Shown: positions 25,265-34,302, counted from the first letter of the stretch. The stretch: DNA of 55,918 nt from Bacteroidetes bacterium HGW-Bacteroidetes-6 (GCA_002842495.1 PHDB01000019.1:1-55918); one strand, 5' to 3'. Notes: generated by a model not told the origin, from the sequence alone. A program made the numbers and translations.

Positions 25265-26563
25265 ATGAAAAGCATCGTTTTTATTTTATCATTTTTGTTC
25301 CTCGTTTCGTTTGCAGGAGCTCAAATAGACATTGGTGGAAAAATCAAGGATAAAACTCAACAACGTATCGAAAACAAAACCGACCGAACAATCGACAAAG
25401 GTCTCGACAAATCGGAAGAAGGTGTCGATGGCGTTTTCAAGAAAAAAGACAAAGATAAGGATAAAGACAAAGGCGACACCGACAATGGCGATGGCAGTGG
25501 AGATGGCAATGAAGATGGCAGCAGCAGTAACAATGCGCCTAAAGTAAGCGACGAGAAGCCAGCATTAATGAGCTATACCAAATACGATTTTGTACCAGGA
25601 GATCAAATACTTTTTTTTGAAGATTTTTCGCAGGATGCAGTTGGCGATTTTCCTGCTTTGTGGACTACAGATGGAACCGGGGAAATAAGAACGCTCAACA
25701 ATTTTCCCGGAAACTGGCTGTATATGAACGGTGATGACGCTGCATATTGCCTGATGAAAGATTTGGTGTTGCCGGAGAATTTCATTGTTGAATTTGACAT
25801 TGTTGCACATAATGAAGACAACGATGAGGATGGTGTTAGTTTTAAATTCAACCTGTATTCTTCAGAAAAAGACTGGCTCGACAACCATGGCTGGCCTGGA
25901 ACTGCAGGATTTTATTTCGAACCAAACTTTTATAATATTTCAGCAGAAGGATATGCTCCTGACAAAGATTTCGTGAGAATGGACAATGATGCCAAAACTT
26001 TCGTCAACAACAAACTGACCCATTATATTTTATGGGTTCAGAAAAGACGACTGCGCGTTTACTGCCAAGGACAAAAAATATTGGACGGTCCTACAGCTTT
26101 GCCAGAAGGTGTTTCCTACAACCGTCTGCGCTTTCACATGTGGGGAGAGCAGGGCGAGCATTTTCTTTCAAATATCAAAATCACCACTGCTGCTCCCGAC
26201 ACCCGGAGCAAATTGCTCACTGAGGGCAAACTCATTTCGTACGGAATTTATTTCGACAGCGGCAAAGACGAAGTGAAAGCAGAATCGTATGGTGCATTGA
26301 ACGATATCGCAAAAGTTTTGAAGGAAAACATGGACGTTAAAATCAAAATCGTTGGACATACCGATGCCGATGGCGACGACAAAAGCAATCTCGACCTGTC
26401 GAAGCGTCGTGCTGCAAACGTAAAAAATGCACTTGTGAAAGACTTTGGAATCGATGCAGACCGTATCGAAACCGATGGAGCCGGCGAAAGCCAACCCATT
26501 GCTGGCAACGATAACCCAGAAAACAAATCGAAGAATCGACGCGTTGAATTCCTAAAACTGTAG
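25265..26563 (+). CDS. OmpA-family exported protein with a charged linker
   Basis: A signal peptide (MKSIVFILSFLFLVSFAGAQ) leads to a Lys/Asp-rich linker (residues 40-80: repeated KDKDKD, then GDGSGDGNEDG). Next is a beta-rich domain of about 200 residues resembling a concanavalin-like jelly roll (FEDFSQDAVGDFPALW ... WLYMNGDDAAYC). The C-terminal 110 residues are an OmpA-like peptidoglycan-binding domain: YFDSGKDEV, then VGHTDADGDD, NLDLSKRRAANVK and NRRVEF. The Asp of LDLSKRRA and Arg of KRR bind diaminopimelate in the family. It should tether an envelope layer to the wall. It is the first gene of a five-gene operon with 8-24-base spacers. Confidence 0.87.
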   Translation: MKSIVFILSFLFLVSFAGAQIDIGGKIKDKTQQRIENKTDRTIDKGLDKSEEGVDGVFKKKDKDKDKDKGDTDNGDGSGDGNEDGSSSNNAPKVSDEKPALMSYTKYDFVPGDQILFFEDFSQDAVGDFPALWTTDGTGEIRTLNNFPGNWLYMNGDDAAYCLMKDLVLPENFIVEFDIVAHNEDNDEDGVSFKFNLYSSEKDWLDNHGWPGTAGFYFEPNFYNISAEGYAPDKDFVRMDNDAKTFVNNKLTHYILWVQKRRLRVYCQGQKILDGPTALPEGVSYNRLRFHMWGEQGEHFLSNIKITTAAPDTRSKLLTEGKLISYGIYFDSGKDEVKAESYGALNDIAKVLKENMDVKIKIVGHTDADGDDKSNLDLSKRRAANVKNALVKDFGIDADRIETDGAGESQPIAGNDNPENKSKNRRVEFLKL

Positions 26564-26587
26564 TAAAACCTTAAAACCCAAATACCT

Positions 26588-27214
26588 ATGAAAAAGTTGA
26601 ATCCGGTATGGATTTTACTTGCAGCTATGCTTGTGCTCGCAAGTTGCAAAAAGGACGACGACACCAATCCAACTCCAACAAATCCAAGCACACCATCAAG
26701 CAGCGTTTTCACTTTCTTTAAAACCGGTGCTTCATGGACTTACGACACCTACGACTCGGATGGAGGTGCGCATTTCAACCAAACATACACCATAAACAGC
26801 ATTAGTGCTCAGAATTATGCAACAGTAAACTGGAATGTAGCCGGATTATATTCCTATACTGTTTATTGGTATGCCGACAACAACAAGTTTTCGATGCTCT
26901 GCTACCCCGGCGATACTAAAATGCTCATTTTCTGCGATGCAGATCCAACGGTTGGAGAATCGTGGGCCGAAACATGGATCGACAGTACCACCAATGTTAC
27001 CGATAGTTGCTACATTATAGCAACAAATGAAACTGTAACTGTCCCAGCAGGAACCTTTACCAACTGTATTAAAATTAAAGAAACCACCACCGACGATCCT
27101 CTTTGTTACAAATATTACTGGTTGAGTTTGTCGGCTGGAGTCATTAAAACCGAAGGCACAACAGCACAGGACTATCCGACCATTATTTATGAAGATTTGT
27201 CGGCACACAACTAA
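26588..27214 (+). CDS. Predicted lipoprotein, 208 residues
   Basis: The lipobox LASC (Cys at residue 20) follows a typical signal, then the acidic segment KKDDDTNPTPTNPS, typical of surface-exposed Bacteroidetes lipoproteins. The rest is a beta-rich domain of about 170 residues with many aromatic residues and strands (WTYDTYDSDGG, ETVTVPAGTFTNCIKI). The VPAGTF..C motif is common in exported Bacteroidetes proteins of unknown function. It is the second gene of the operon and ends 16 bases before the next start. Confidence 0.75.
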   Translation: MKKLNPVWILLAAMLVLASCKKDDDTNPTPTNPSTPSSSVFTFFKTGASWTYDTYDSDGGAHFNQTYTINSISAQNYATVNWNVAGLYSYTVYWYADNNKFSMLCYPGDTKMLIFCDADPTVGESWAETWIDSTTNVTDSCYIIATNETVTVPAGTFTNCIKIKETTTDDPLCYKYYWLSLSAGVIKTEGTTAQDYPTIIYEDLSAHN

Positions 27215-27230
27215 TCTAAAAAATTCACAG

Positions 27231-27803
27231 ATGAAAAAAATCATTTTAATCATCACTGTTTTTTCAGCAATTGCTTTTTCTGCAAACTCACAAACACTTG
27301 AAAAAGGAAGTAGTCTGTTCAATATTGGGGTTGGCCTGGGTGGCGATTACAGTTCCTATTCAGGTGTTTATTCAACCAACACTCCTGCCGTCGGGCTTTC
27401 GTTCGACTGGGGCTTCAAAGACGACATCGGTCCCGGGCTTATAACTTTGGGAGCATATGTTGGCTATAAACAACTCACATACAAACACATCTACTCCAGC
27501 ACATACTATTACGATTGGAAATGGGCCTATACCATTGTTGGGGCACGGTCGACCTATCAATATGAGATTAATGATAAACTTTCGTTGTATGCTGGTTTGC
27601 TGGTGAGTGTCAACTTTGTAAAGTTCACTGAAAAGAGTAACGATCCATACTATGTTTACGACAACTACACCAGCTCAAACAGCGATATATTTTTAACTGT
27701 TTTTGGTGGAGCACGATATGGATTCGGTGAGCATTTCGGAGCATTTGCCGAACTCGGTTATGGCATCAGCTACCTCACTTTGGGTGTAGGATTTAAACTT
27801 TAA
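27231..27803 (+). CDS. Small outer-membrane beta-barrel protein
   Basis: After a signal peptide (MKKIILIITVFSAIAFSANSQ), the 170-residue mature protein has alternating hydrophobic strands and Gly/Tyr-rich turns typical of an eight-stranded barrel. Its last strand (YGISYLTLGVGFKL) ends in Leu, not the more common terminal Phe. The start is the ATG at 27231; an in-frame ATG at 27189 lies inside the previous gene and gives no signal peptide. It is the third gene of the operon. Confidence 0.78.
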   Translation: MKKIILIITVFSAIAFSANSQTLEKGSSLFNIGVGLGGDYSSYSGVYSTNTPAVGLSFDWGFKDDIGPGLITLGAYVGYKQLTYKHIYSSTYYYDWKWAYTIVGARSTYQYEINDKLSLYAGLLVSVNFVKFTEKSNDPYYVYDNYTSSNSDIFLTVFGGARYGFGEHFGAFAELGYGISYLTLGVGFKL

Positions 27804-27819
27804 TAACAACCTGTTCAAA

Positions 27820-28851
27820 ATGAAAAAGTCAGTTTTGTTTCTCTTCACAATTTTGCTTTTCGCAACATTAACAGCACAAAATGTGGTTCGAACCGAATTG
27901 CTCAATTTGGCCCCCGGCGAATATCCGGTGTTTTCGGAGAGCAATCTGGCAATGAATTGCGGAACAACCGGCTTATGTATTCTTGTTGAAGCAAGCGATA
28001 GTAAATACTATGTGTATCATAGTGGAATAAAATCGGGGCCTTTCAATACGGCCGAAGAAGCTATGAAAGTTTGCAAATACAACGATAACAGTACAGCCAA
28101 TCGACTTTCGGAAAGTAATTTCAATGGTGCATTTGAGCCTGTTTATGGCGGTGATGGTGCTAAAATTATTTTCAAGGGAATATCGTATGGCCCCTACAAG
28201 TACATAACGGCAACGAATGCATCGCCCGACAAACAACATTTTATGGCTGTTGCCCAAAAAGGTGAAAATATGGTTTTTGTCAGCGACCTGATGCCTGAAA
28301 CAATTATTCAGGGCCAGCCTCAGCATTTTCACTGGAATGCAAACAACACAACAGGAATGACCGTTCTCAAAACAGGATTCGACATGAACTCGCTCAATAA
28401 TATCGATTTTAGTTCTATGAGCGAAGCAGAACAAGTTGCATACATGCAAAAGTTAGGCGAAGCAATCGAAAACACAAAAGAAGAACTCTACATTCTCTTC
28501 ACTGATGGGAAAAAATACGGTCCATTCGATTCGGGAAGCATCGGGAGTTCTAACCCGGCATTCCTGTTGTCAGCTCCCGGCCATTGGACAATGAGTCTGG
28601 GCGCCAAATTATTGATTGATGGCACAGTGGTGAAAGATTTTGGTGACAATTATTTCAATCTGGACGAAGTGTATTTTTCACCAGATGGAACCCAATATGC
28701 CGTATTGCTATATGATAAAATTGTTTTTTCGGACGGAAAAGAATATACGTATCCGATTCTTGTGAACCAATGCAACAATAATTCATCTCAAATTGAGTGG
28801 ATTTGCTTCGAGAACGAAAGTAAAATAGTGTATTATTCGCGTACATGGTAG
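27820..28851 (+). CDS. Exported protein with YGP(F/Y)-type internal repeats
   Basis: I do not recognise the family. The first 19 residues are a signal peptide. Weak repeats of 60-80 residues recur with the pattern GxxxGPF or GxxYGPY (KSGPFNTAEE, SYGPYKYITA, KYGPFDSGS), plus a related FSDGKEYTYP near the C-terminus. They resemble WG or MORN-type units, and each may form a beta-hairpin. A polar Met-rich stretch around residues 205-220 is unusual. It is the fourth gene of the operon, 16 bases after the barrel gene. Confidence 0.65.
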   Translation: MKKSVLFLFTILLFATLTAQNVVRTELLNLAPGEYPVFSESNLAMNCGTTGLCILVEASDSKYYVYHSGIKSGPFNTAEEAMKVCKYNDNSTANRLSESNFNGAFEPVYGGDGAKIIFKGISYGPYKYITATNASPDKQHFMAVAQKGENMVFVSDLMPETIIQGQPQHFHWNANNTTGMTVLKTGFDMNSLNNIDFSSMSEAEQVAYMQKLGEAIENTKEELYILFTDGKKYGPFDSGSIGSSNPAFLLSAPGHWTMSLGAKLLIDGTVVKDFGDNYFNLDEVYFSPDGTQYAVLLYDKIVFSDGKEYTYPILVNQCNNNSSQIEWICFENESKIVYYSRTW

Positions 28852-28860
28852 CAAAAACTG

Positions 28861-29583
28861 ATGTGTAAAAGCACATTATACATTGCAGCCCTTTTGTTTT
28901 TGCTGTTTTCGTCGTTTAATGCTTATTCGCAGCAAATTGACTACAGTAAAGAATTTCCGATGTCGTACACTATTGCCGTTCAATATGTAGCACGCCATCA
29001 GGGAACAACTGAAAACATGCGAAACAATGGTATCGATCCGGCTTTGGGATGGAGCATTGTTTTCCCGGAATTAATCCGCTACGATGCCATTCAGGATTTT
29101 TTTGAGGTGAGTGCTCTTCAGACACTTTACATACAATTTGGCGATTCGTATGCCGATTTCTCCATCGGAGAATTTCAAATAAAGCCATCGTTTGCCATGC
29201 AACTGCAAAAACAATGGATGTATATTCAACCCAAATTATTCGGATTACCTCCGCTTGTATTCGATACTACCAATACGCCCGATGCCCGTAGGGCAATTGT
29301 GAGTCAACTCAATTCAGACCAGGGGCAGCTTATGTATCTGATTTTGTTTATTAAAATCATGGATGTAAAAAACTGGGTGTTTTTGTCAAACGAAGCAAAA
29401 GTGCGATGCTACGCAACAGCCTACAACAGCTCGTTCGAATATTCGCGCAAAACAATTGAACGCTTATCGGACGAAAGGAATTTCCACACCGGAATCACAC
29501 GCGCCCTCAGCTCGACACTTTATTCCTATTCGGACATCGCAGTCGATTTCTACAAAAAGTTTGGTGTTGCTTTTCAAAAATAA
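28861..29583 (+). CDS. Exported protein with a lysozyme-like pattern
   Basis: The signal peptide (MCKSTLYIAALLFLLFSSFNAYSQ) is followed by about 215 residues. A motif resembling lytic transglycosylases is visible: FPE near residue 64 (candidate catalytic Glu), then SIGEFQIKPSFA near 100-111, comparable with the SxGLMQIxPxTA of the family. If real, it would cleave peptidoglycan, and OmpA-like gene 1 would be a fitting partner. The match is by eye and partial. It is the last gene of the operon, and its stop overlaps the convergent PD40 gene's stop by 10 bases. Confidence 0.6.
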   Translation: MCKSTLYIAALLFLLFSSFNAYSQQIDYSKEFPMSYTIAVQYVARHQGTTENMRNNGIDPALGWSIVFPELIRYDAIQDFFEVSALQTLYIQFGDSYADFSIGEFQIKPSFAMQLQKQWMYIQPKLFGLPPLVFDTTNTPDARRAIVSQLNSDQGQLMYLILFIKIMDVKNWVFLSNEAKVRCYATAYNSSFEYSRKTIERLSDERNFHTGITRALSSTLYSYSDIAVDFYKKFGVAFQK

Positions 29584-30950
29584 ACCACTTTGTCGCCAAT
29601 CAGAATTTTGTAATCGTCCTTATCTAGGTTAAAGAAAATCACAATCCGCACATTTCTGTTATCGTAAACGGCAATAAATGCATCAACAGGCGATTCAAAA
29701 CTATTGACGGCACTTGCCTGAAGTTTCAATGCATCCTGCTGTCTGATAGCCGCACTACGTAGCGTCGAGTATGTTTTATCAATAATGAAACGTTGGATTT
29801 TTTCGGCAGGAGCATCTTCTGCAATATCGTATTCGATACGCAAGGCTGTAGTATCGAAAGCGGCAAACCGACTTTTGAATTCCGCTATTGTTTGCACAAA
29901 ACGATAAGCACCAACCTGTACAAATGCCTTATAGGGTTTGTATTCCATGCTATCGAGTTTTTGCTCCATATCCTGCAGTTTCTGTTCAAACTTATTGATT
30001 TGAACAACAGTGTCGATTTTTACAGGAACAGAATCTTCAATAACTAAAATAACAGTATCGGGCTGAGGAACCACAAGCGTATCGGACCGCAAAACTCCTG
30101 AATATACATCATAGTTCCCATTCTTATTGCTACTGAAGTAGAAAACGCTGTCGTAAACAACAAGATCGCGCACATCGCAGCCTGAAAAGCTATCAGGAAT
30201 AAAAGCAATTGGTTGAGGCAATTCCCACTTCACTCCATCAAACCGGGTGCTGTAGGCGCAAAACCTGCCACTACGATTACTACTGAACAACAATGTGCCA
30301 TCAGTCATAAAACGAGCATCGGTTTCGGAAGAATCGCTGTTTACGCCTTCGAGAAGTAAAGCTCCATACAATTTCATTTTTTCGTCAGCCATTCCATAAT
30401 ACAAATCAAAACCGCCCTTCCCGCTTTCTCTGTCCGACGAAAACACAAGCCATTGTGTCCACAACGCTGCCGATTGTTCCTGGCTATCATCGTTGTTTAC
30501 AGGTGATTTCAGTGCTTTAAAATGATTGTATCGTTCTTTGCCCGACAACCCGGAGGTGAAATAAATATTGCCACCATCCCAAGCTCTGAAAAGAAATATG
30601 GTTCCGGCATTGGCACTCATTCCGGCAACCGCCGTGTGATTGTCGTTGTTATAAAAATAAGAATAGCTCACTTTTCCGGTCTGCGGATTGTATTCGTATA
30701 CATTCTGATTGCCAGAAAGTGCCATTTCGCGTGTTTTTGGATTCACCCGTTCCGAGGTAAACAGAAGATGGCCTGAGTTCAGCATTATTGGTGCATAATC
30801 GCCTTCGGGGCCATTGAGCTGATTCAGCGGAGCAATTGTTATTCTGTCGGCATTGAATGCACTGTCCCACTTATTTAGAAGCTGCTGCGAAGAGACCTTG
30901 GAGAACAACCCCAAAACCATCAGAATAATAAAAGATAACTTCGCACTCAT
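29574..30950 (-). CDS. Exported PD40 (WD40-like propeller) protein of a T9SS type B module
   Basis: A signal peptide (first 21 residues, ending SSQ) precedes a beta-propeller formed by PD40 repeats with motifs such as LLFTSERVN, LVFSSDRESGKGGFDLYYG, LLFSSNRSG and FYFSSNKNGNYDVYSG (residues 65-290). A coiled-coil-like linker (KFEQKLQDMEQKLDSMEYK) and a C-terminal domain (residues 340-458, FVQVGAYRF...) resembling SPOR follow. PD40 plus a peptidoglycan-binding domain is known from T9SS components such as PorE and from proteins paired with PorP/SprF. The gene starts one base inside the PorP stop (TGATG), implying tight coupling with the secretion module. Confidence 0.78.
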   Translation of the reverse strand: MSAKLSFIILMVLGLFSKVSSQQLLNKWDSAFNADRITIAPLNQLNGPEGDYAPIMLNSGHLLFTSERVNPKTREMALSGNQNVYEYNPQTGKVSYSYFYNNDNHTAVAGMSANAGTIFLFRAWDGGNIYFTSGLSGKERYNHFKALKSPVNNDDSQEQSAALWTQWLVFSSDRESGKGGFDLYYGMADEKMKLYGALLLEGVNSDSSETDARFMTDGTLLFSSNRSGRFCAYSTRFDGVKWELPQPIAFIPDSFSGCDVRDLVVYDSVFYFSSNKNGNYDVYSGVLRSDTLVVPQPDTVILVIEDSVPVKIDTVVQINKFEQKLQDMEQKLDSMEYKPYKAFVQVGAYRFVQTIAEFKSRFAAFDTTALRIEYDIAEDAPAEKIQRFIIDKTYSTLRSAAIRQQDALKLQASAVNSFESPVDAFIAVYDNRNVRIVIFFNLDKDDYKILIGDKVVYF

Positions 30951-31867
30951 CAGCGTGCAGCTTTTTGTTCGTTAAAAACCTTGCGAATAAAAATGGCGTT
31001 GCTAACTCCGGCATAAGTTGCATTGTTGCTGACAGCATCCGAAAAACCATATGCAAATGCATAGCCAAAGCTGAAACTCTGAGCCGTAATTCCCGCATTA
31101 AACAACAAAGAACCATTGTCGCGGTAGCCTGCGCCAACCCAGAAAATTTTCCGGTATTTAAAATCGGCTCCCAGTTGCCAGCTAACAATACTGCTGCTGT
31201 ATCCGGCCGAAGCCCATACCTGAAGTGAAGCATATTCGCTTAGGTTAAAAACATAAGCACCCTGAAATCCAAAAACCGGCTTCGCTTTGTTATCCCAATT
31301 CGAATTCATAAAACCATAACGAACCGGAATCAGTTGGGAAGCATTGATGCCAACATAGTATTTATTCTGACTCACCACTGCAATTCCGGCAGATGCATTA
31401 CCTGTCGGTTGAAAAACAGTTCCTCCGGCAATCAATGGATCAGCAACGTGGTTAACAACCACATCATCGATATTGAACGACATCTGATTAAACGAACCCG
31501 TTCCATGGAACACAAATTTCATCGCTTTTTCGGGCACCAGATTCAACGAATACAAGAAAGAAAAATTGGCCGAAATCAATGTTGTGAGTCCAGCTTTTTC
31601 ACGATTGATTACCAATGCCGCGCCAGTATTGTTTCCTGTGGGAGCCGACAAAGCCAATGTCTGAAACACTGGTCGGTTGCCGAAACCATCAATGCGCGAA
31701 CCTGTTGAAAAACTGAGTTGAGGAACTCCATACCACGACGAGAGCGCTTGATTTTGTATTTCGGGAGCCACATTCTGAAATGGAGTCAAATTCTGCCCAA
31801 TCTGAAACTGAGCAAACATCGCATTGAATGCTAAAACTAAAATTGAAATTATTATTGCTCTTTTCAT
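30950..31867 (-). CDS. PorP/SprF family type IX secretion outer-membrane protein
   Basis: The 305-residue protein has a signal peptide (ending in FAQF) and a membrane barrel. Family motifs are visible: NLTPFQNVAPE in place of the usual YNPAxAG segment, then YYVGINASQLIPVRYG, and VWVGAGYRDNGSLLFNAGI near the C-terminus. PorP/SprF proteins are required to secrete specific type B CTD proteins through the T9SS in Flavobacterium (SprF for SprB). Here it sits between a type B CTD cargo gene (4 bases upstream) and a PD40 gene (overlapping by one base), an arrangement typical for a cognate pair. It is not a core T9SS gene. Confidence 0.88.
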   Translation of the reverse strand: MKRAIIISILVLAFNAMFAQFQIGQNLTPFQNVAPEIQNQALSSWYGVPQLSFSTGSRIDGFGNRPVFQTLALSAPTGNNTGAALVINREKAGLTTLISANFSFLYSLNLVPEKAMKFVFHGTGSFNQMSFNIDDVVVNHVADPLIAGGTVFQPTGNASAGIAVVSQNKYYVGINASQLIPVRYGFMNSNWDNKAKPVFGFQGAYVFNLSEYASLQVWASAGYSSSIVSWQLGADFKYRKIFWVGAGYRDNGSLLFNAGITAQSFSFGYAFAYGFSDAVSNNATYAGVSNAIFIRKVFNEQKAAR

Positions 31868-31871
31868 AGGA

Positions 31872-33176
31872 CTAATATTTTACGTCAATGCTGTTTTTGT
31901 ATTCCTTTTCGATAATACCGTCGTTCAGACGGACCATATAATAATATACGCTATTAGGAGGAGCATTGTCGCCAAGCGGATCCCATGAAGCATTGCAGTC
32001 GGTCGATTCAAAAACGAGTTTTCCCCACGAATCATAAATCTGTATGAAAAAGTTCATGTAATTACAGGCGCCATCAACAAAATATGTATCGTTGAATCCA
32101 TCACCATTAGGCGTAACCAGATTTGGCAGGGTAAAGCAACCTCCGAGTTCGCTATGTACCACAACCGTTGAATTGACAACACAAACACTATCGTCGGTAA
32201 CGGTATAATTGTAAACCCCTGAGGCGAGTCCCGAAATCATAATCACATCGGTTGCAATAAAGCTATTGGGACCAGTCCACGCTATATTGTAGTCGGGCAT
32301 GGGGTCTCCGCCGGTAATTCCAAGTGAAATAGATCCATACACATCGTTGTCGCAAATATTGTGAACAACCGTTTCGTCAACCACAAGTGGAGTTACAGAT
32401 TGATTGATTGTAAAATCGTAGTATGCCTCGCAGCCTGTTTGATTGTCGGTGATGGTTATTGTATATGTACCTGCCAAGAGAGCAACCGATCCAATAAAAC
32501 CGGTATCGGTAGTAAGATAGGAGCCCGTAACATAAGGAGTATCCCATTCGTAGTTAAAATAGTATCCGGGCACTGCTTCGGTTGCCCGAACGGTTGCCGT
32601 TCCCTGAAGTCCGTTGCACACATACTCCTGAAGAGTCGTGATGTATGGAATGGTATCGGTACTTGGAATCACAATTGTGTCAAAAACCATACAATTCCAA
32701 GCATCAGTAACTTCAATGCGATAAACCCCGCCGCGTACATTCGAAATATCTTGCGTATAGAAAGTTGAATCGAACTGTACATCGCTCCACAAATAGCCAT
32801 AACCCGGAACGCCTCCGACAACCGTAATGTCGGCTCCACCATTGTTGAATCCATCACATGTGCTCGGGGTAATATCGGCAGGAGCATACGAAATGATAAT
32901 CTGTGCTGGTTCTGTCAAATTGTACGAATAAACATTGATTGCAGCCATAGCATCTGTAACCGTGACTGTATATGCACCTGAAGCCAAATTATGAACAGCT
33001 TGACTCACATCGCCGGTATTCCACAAGTAAATGTAAGGAGCAGTTCCGAATCCGGGAACCGCAAGCAAAGCACCGTTGGTGTCGCCATAGCATGTGATAT
33101 CGTGAACAACCTGAATCTGAGCCGACAAAGGCATCAGAAACGCAAATAGCGCAAACGAGAATAAAAATTTCTTCAT
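31872..33176 (-). CDS. T9SS type B sorting domain (gliding-associated CTD) adhesin-like protein
   Basis: After a signal peptide (MKKFLFSFALFAFLMPLSAQ), the 434-residue protein has SprB-type repeats of about 80 residues (DITCYGDTNGAL, LASGAYTVTVTDA, then GGVYRIEVTDA and LAGTYTITITDN, each ending in a TVTD or EVTD-like strand). The last 80 residues are the gliding motility-associated C-terminal domain: LVTPNGDGFNDTYFVDG..., then IYDSWGKLVFES and NSVYYYMVRLNDG. Type B CTDs target proteins through the T9SS to the surface, and the cleavable signal ends in KY here. It is the first gene of the module with PorP/SprF and PD40. Confidence 0.92.
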   Translation of the reverse strand: MKKFLFSFALFAFLMPLSAQIQVVHDITCYGDTNGALLAVPGFGTAPYIYLWNTGDVSQAVHNLASGAYTVTVTDAMAAINVYSYNLTEPAQIIISYAPADITPSTCDGFNNGGADITVVGGVPGYGYLWSDVQFDSTFYTQDISNVRGGVYRIEVTDAWNCMVFDTIVIPSTDTIPYITTLQEYVCNGLQGTATVRATEAVPGYYFNYEWDTPYVTGSYLTTDTGFIGSVALLAGTYTITITDNQTGCEAYYDFTINQSVTPLVVDETVVHNICDNDVYGSISLGITGGDPMPDYNIAWTGPNSFIATDVIMISGLASGVYNYTVTDDSVCVVNSTVVVHSELGGCFTLPNLVTPNGDGFNDTYFVDGACNYMNFFIQIYDSWGKLVFESTDCNASWDPLGDNAPPNSVYYYMVRLNDGIIEKEYKNSIDVKY

Positions 33177-33265
33177 AAACGTGGTGATTAATTCGGTACA
33201 TAGTTAGACTTAAAACATTCAATTTAGTTGCATATATACATTAATTTAAAAGACTCTGCAAAAAC

Positions 33266-33299
33266 AAAAAGAGGTTTCCCTTTTGGCAAACCTCTTTTT
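33266..33299 (-). terminator. Bidirectional Rho-independent terminator
   Basis: A perfect 12-bp stem, AAAAAGAGGTTT (33266-33277) and AAACCTCTTTTT (33288-33299), encloses the 10-base loop CCCTTTTGGC. U-rich arms serve either strand. It lies 27 bases beyond the stop of the minus-strand gene at 33327, ending that operon before the T9SS module starts. Confidence 0.85.
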
Positions 33300-33326
33300 A
33301 CTTAATAAAAAGCTACAATATCAGTA

Positions 33327-34298
33327 CTATAATTCGCCTTCTTCCACTTTTACGCCCAGCGAAACAAGAATGTCGCGTACACGTATTTGCTCATTGATTG
33401 CGCTAATACGCTTGTTGTTTCCCGACTTTTCGTATTCTTCTTTGGCCTTGGTGTAGTTGCCTATTATTTCGTAGCACAGACCAATGCATTCATGAATATC
33501 CTGACTATCTTCCTTTTGCTGCAGAGCACGATAAATGGCAGCCATTTCACGCACCTTGCCAGCATCGGCCAAATCCTTCAACTCCTTAAATTTATCATTA
33601 AATTCCTTTTTCAGGTCTTTGTTGTCGGGCTTACATTTAGGAAAATCGTATTCAACAACAACCAGTCGTGGACTTAGATTGTAAGTATTGGAATTAACTA
33701 CTCTGTTGTTGAGATCGGAATAAAACGATGTCGGCTCACTCACAGTCGGCTGTTCCATTATCAGAGTTTTGCTTTCGTTCTTGCTTTCGGAGTAGGAAAA
33801 ATAGCGAAGATGATTCCCGTTTTTCGCACTTGTAACCGTAATATCTCCAACCAAAGCAGCGCTGCTCGAAGCTGTGAAACGATAATAAACAACCGGCACA
33901 TCGCTTCTCTTGTCTTTTAACGAATCTTCGGTAAACGATTTTTCCGATTTTGCAATGTAGTTATATTGCCCACCAATAATATAATCGGCTTCGGCTTTAT
34001 TTTCGGTAACTTTATAAATGCAGGTTGTTTGCCATGGGTTAAGGATGCTTACAGCTTTCAGTTCCCCATGATTTTTAACCTGCAACGAAAACATATATGC
34101 TTTCCGGAACTGATCGGCAAATGCAAGTTCGGTAGGGTCGGTACTGGTGGTTGTGAAAGAATCGACGTAGATAGTACCTCCCCCTACAAAAACAGTATCG
34201 GGCAAAACAAGATTGTAAGCATCGAGTTTCTGAGCACTAAGGCCAGTTGCCGAAAGCGCCATAAATAATGTGCAAATAATTTTCTGATATTTTTTCAT
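33327..34298 (-). CDS. Exported hypothetical protein with a C-terminal TPR-like pair
   Basis: I do not recognise the family. A signal peptide (residues 1-22, ending SAQ) precedes a beta-rich domain with a Lys/Ser-rich middle (KSEKSFTEDSLKDKRSD). Residues 225-310 look like helical TPR units (KEFNDKFKELKDLADAG, then IHECIGLCYEIIGNYTKAKEEYEKSGNNKR), including the TPR-like NYTKAKEEYEK. It is the downstream gene of a two-gene operon with 34303-34854 (4-base spacer). A perfect terminator follows at 33266-33299. No enzyme motif is visible. Confidence 0.7.
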   Translation of the reverse strand: MKKYQKIICTLFMALSATGLSAQKLDAYNLVLPDTVFVGGGTIYVDSFTTTSTDPTELAFADQFRKAYMFSLQVKNHGELKAVSILNPWQTTCIYKVTENKAEADYIIGGQYNYIAKSEKSFTEDSLKDKRSDVPVVYYRFTASSSAALVGDITVTSAKNGNHLRYFSYSESKNESKTLIMEQPTVSEPTSFYSDLNNRVVNSNTYNLSPRLVVVEYDFPKCKPDNKDLKKEFNDKFKELKDLADAGKVREMAAIYRALQQKEDSQDIHECIGLCYEIIGNYTKAKEEYEKSGNNKRISAINEQIRVRDILVSLGVKVEEGEL

Positions 34299-34302
34299 GG
34301 TT

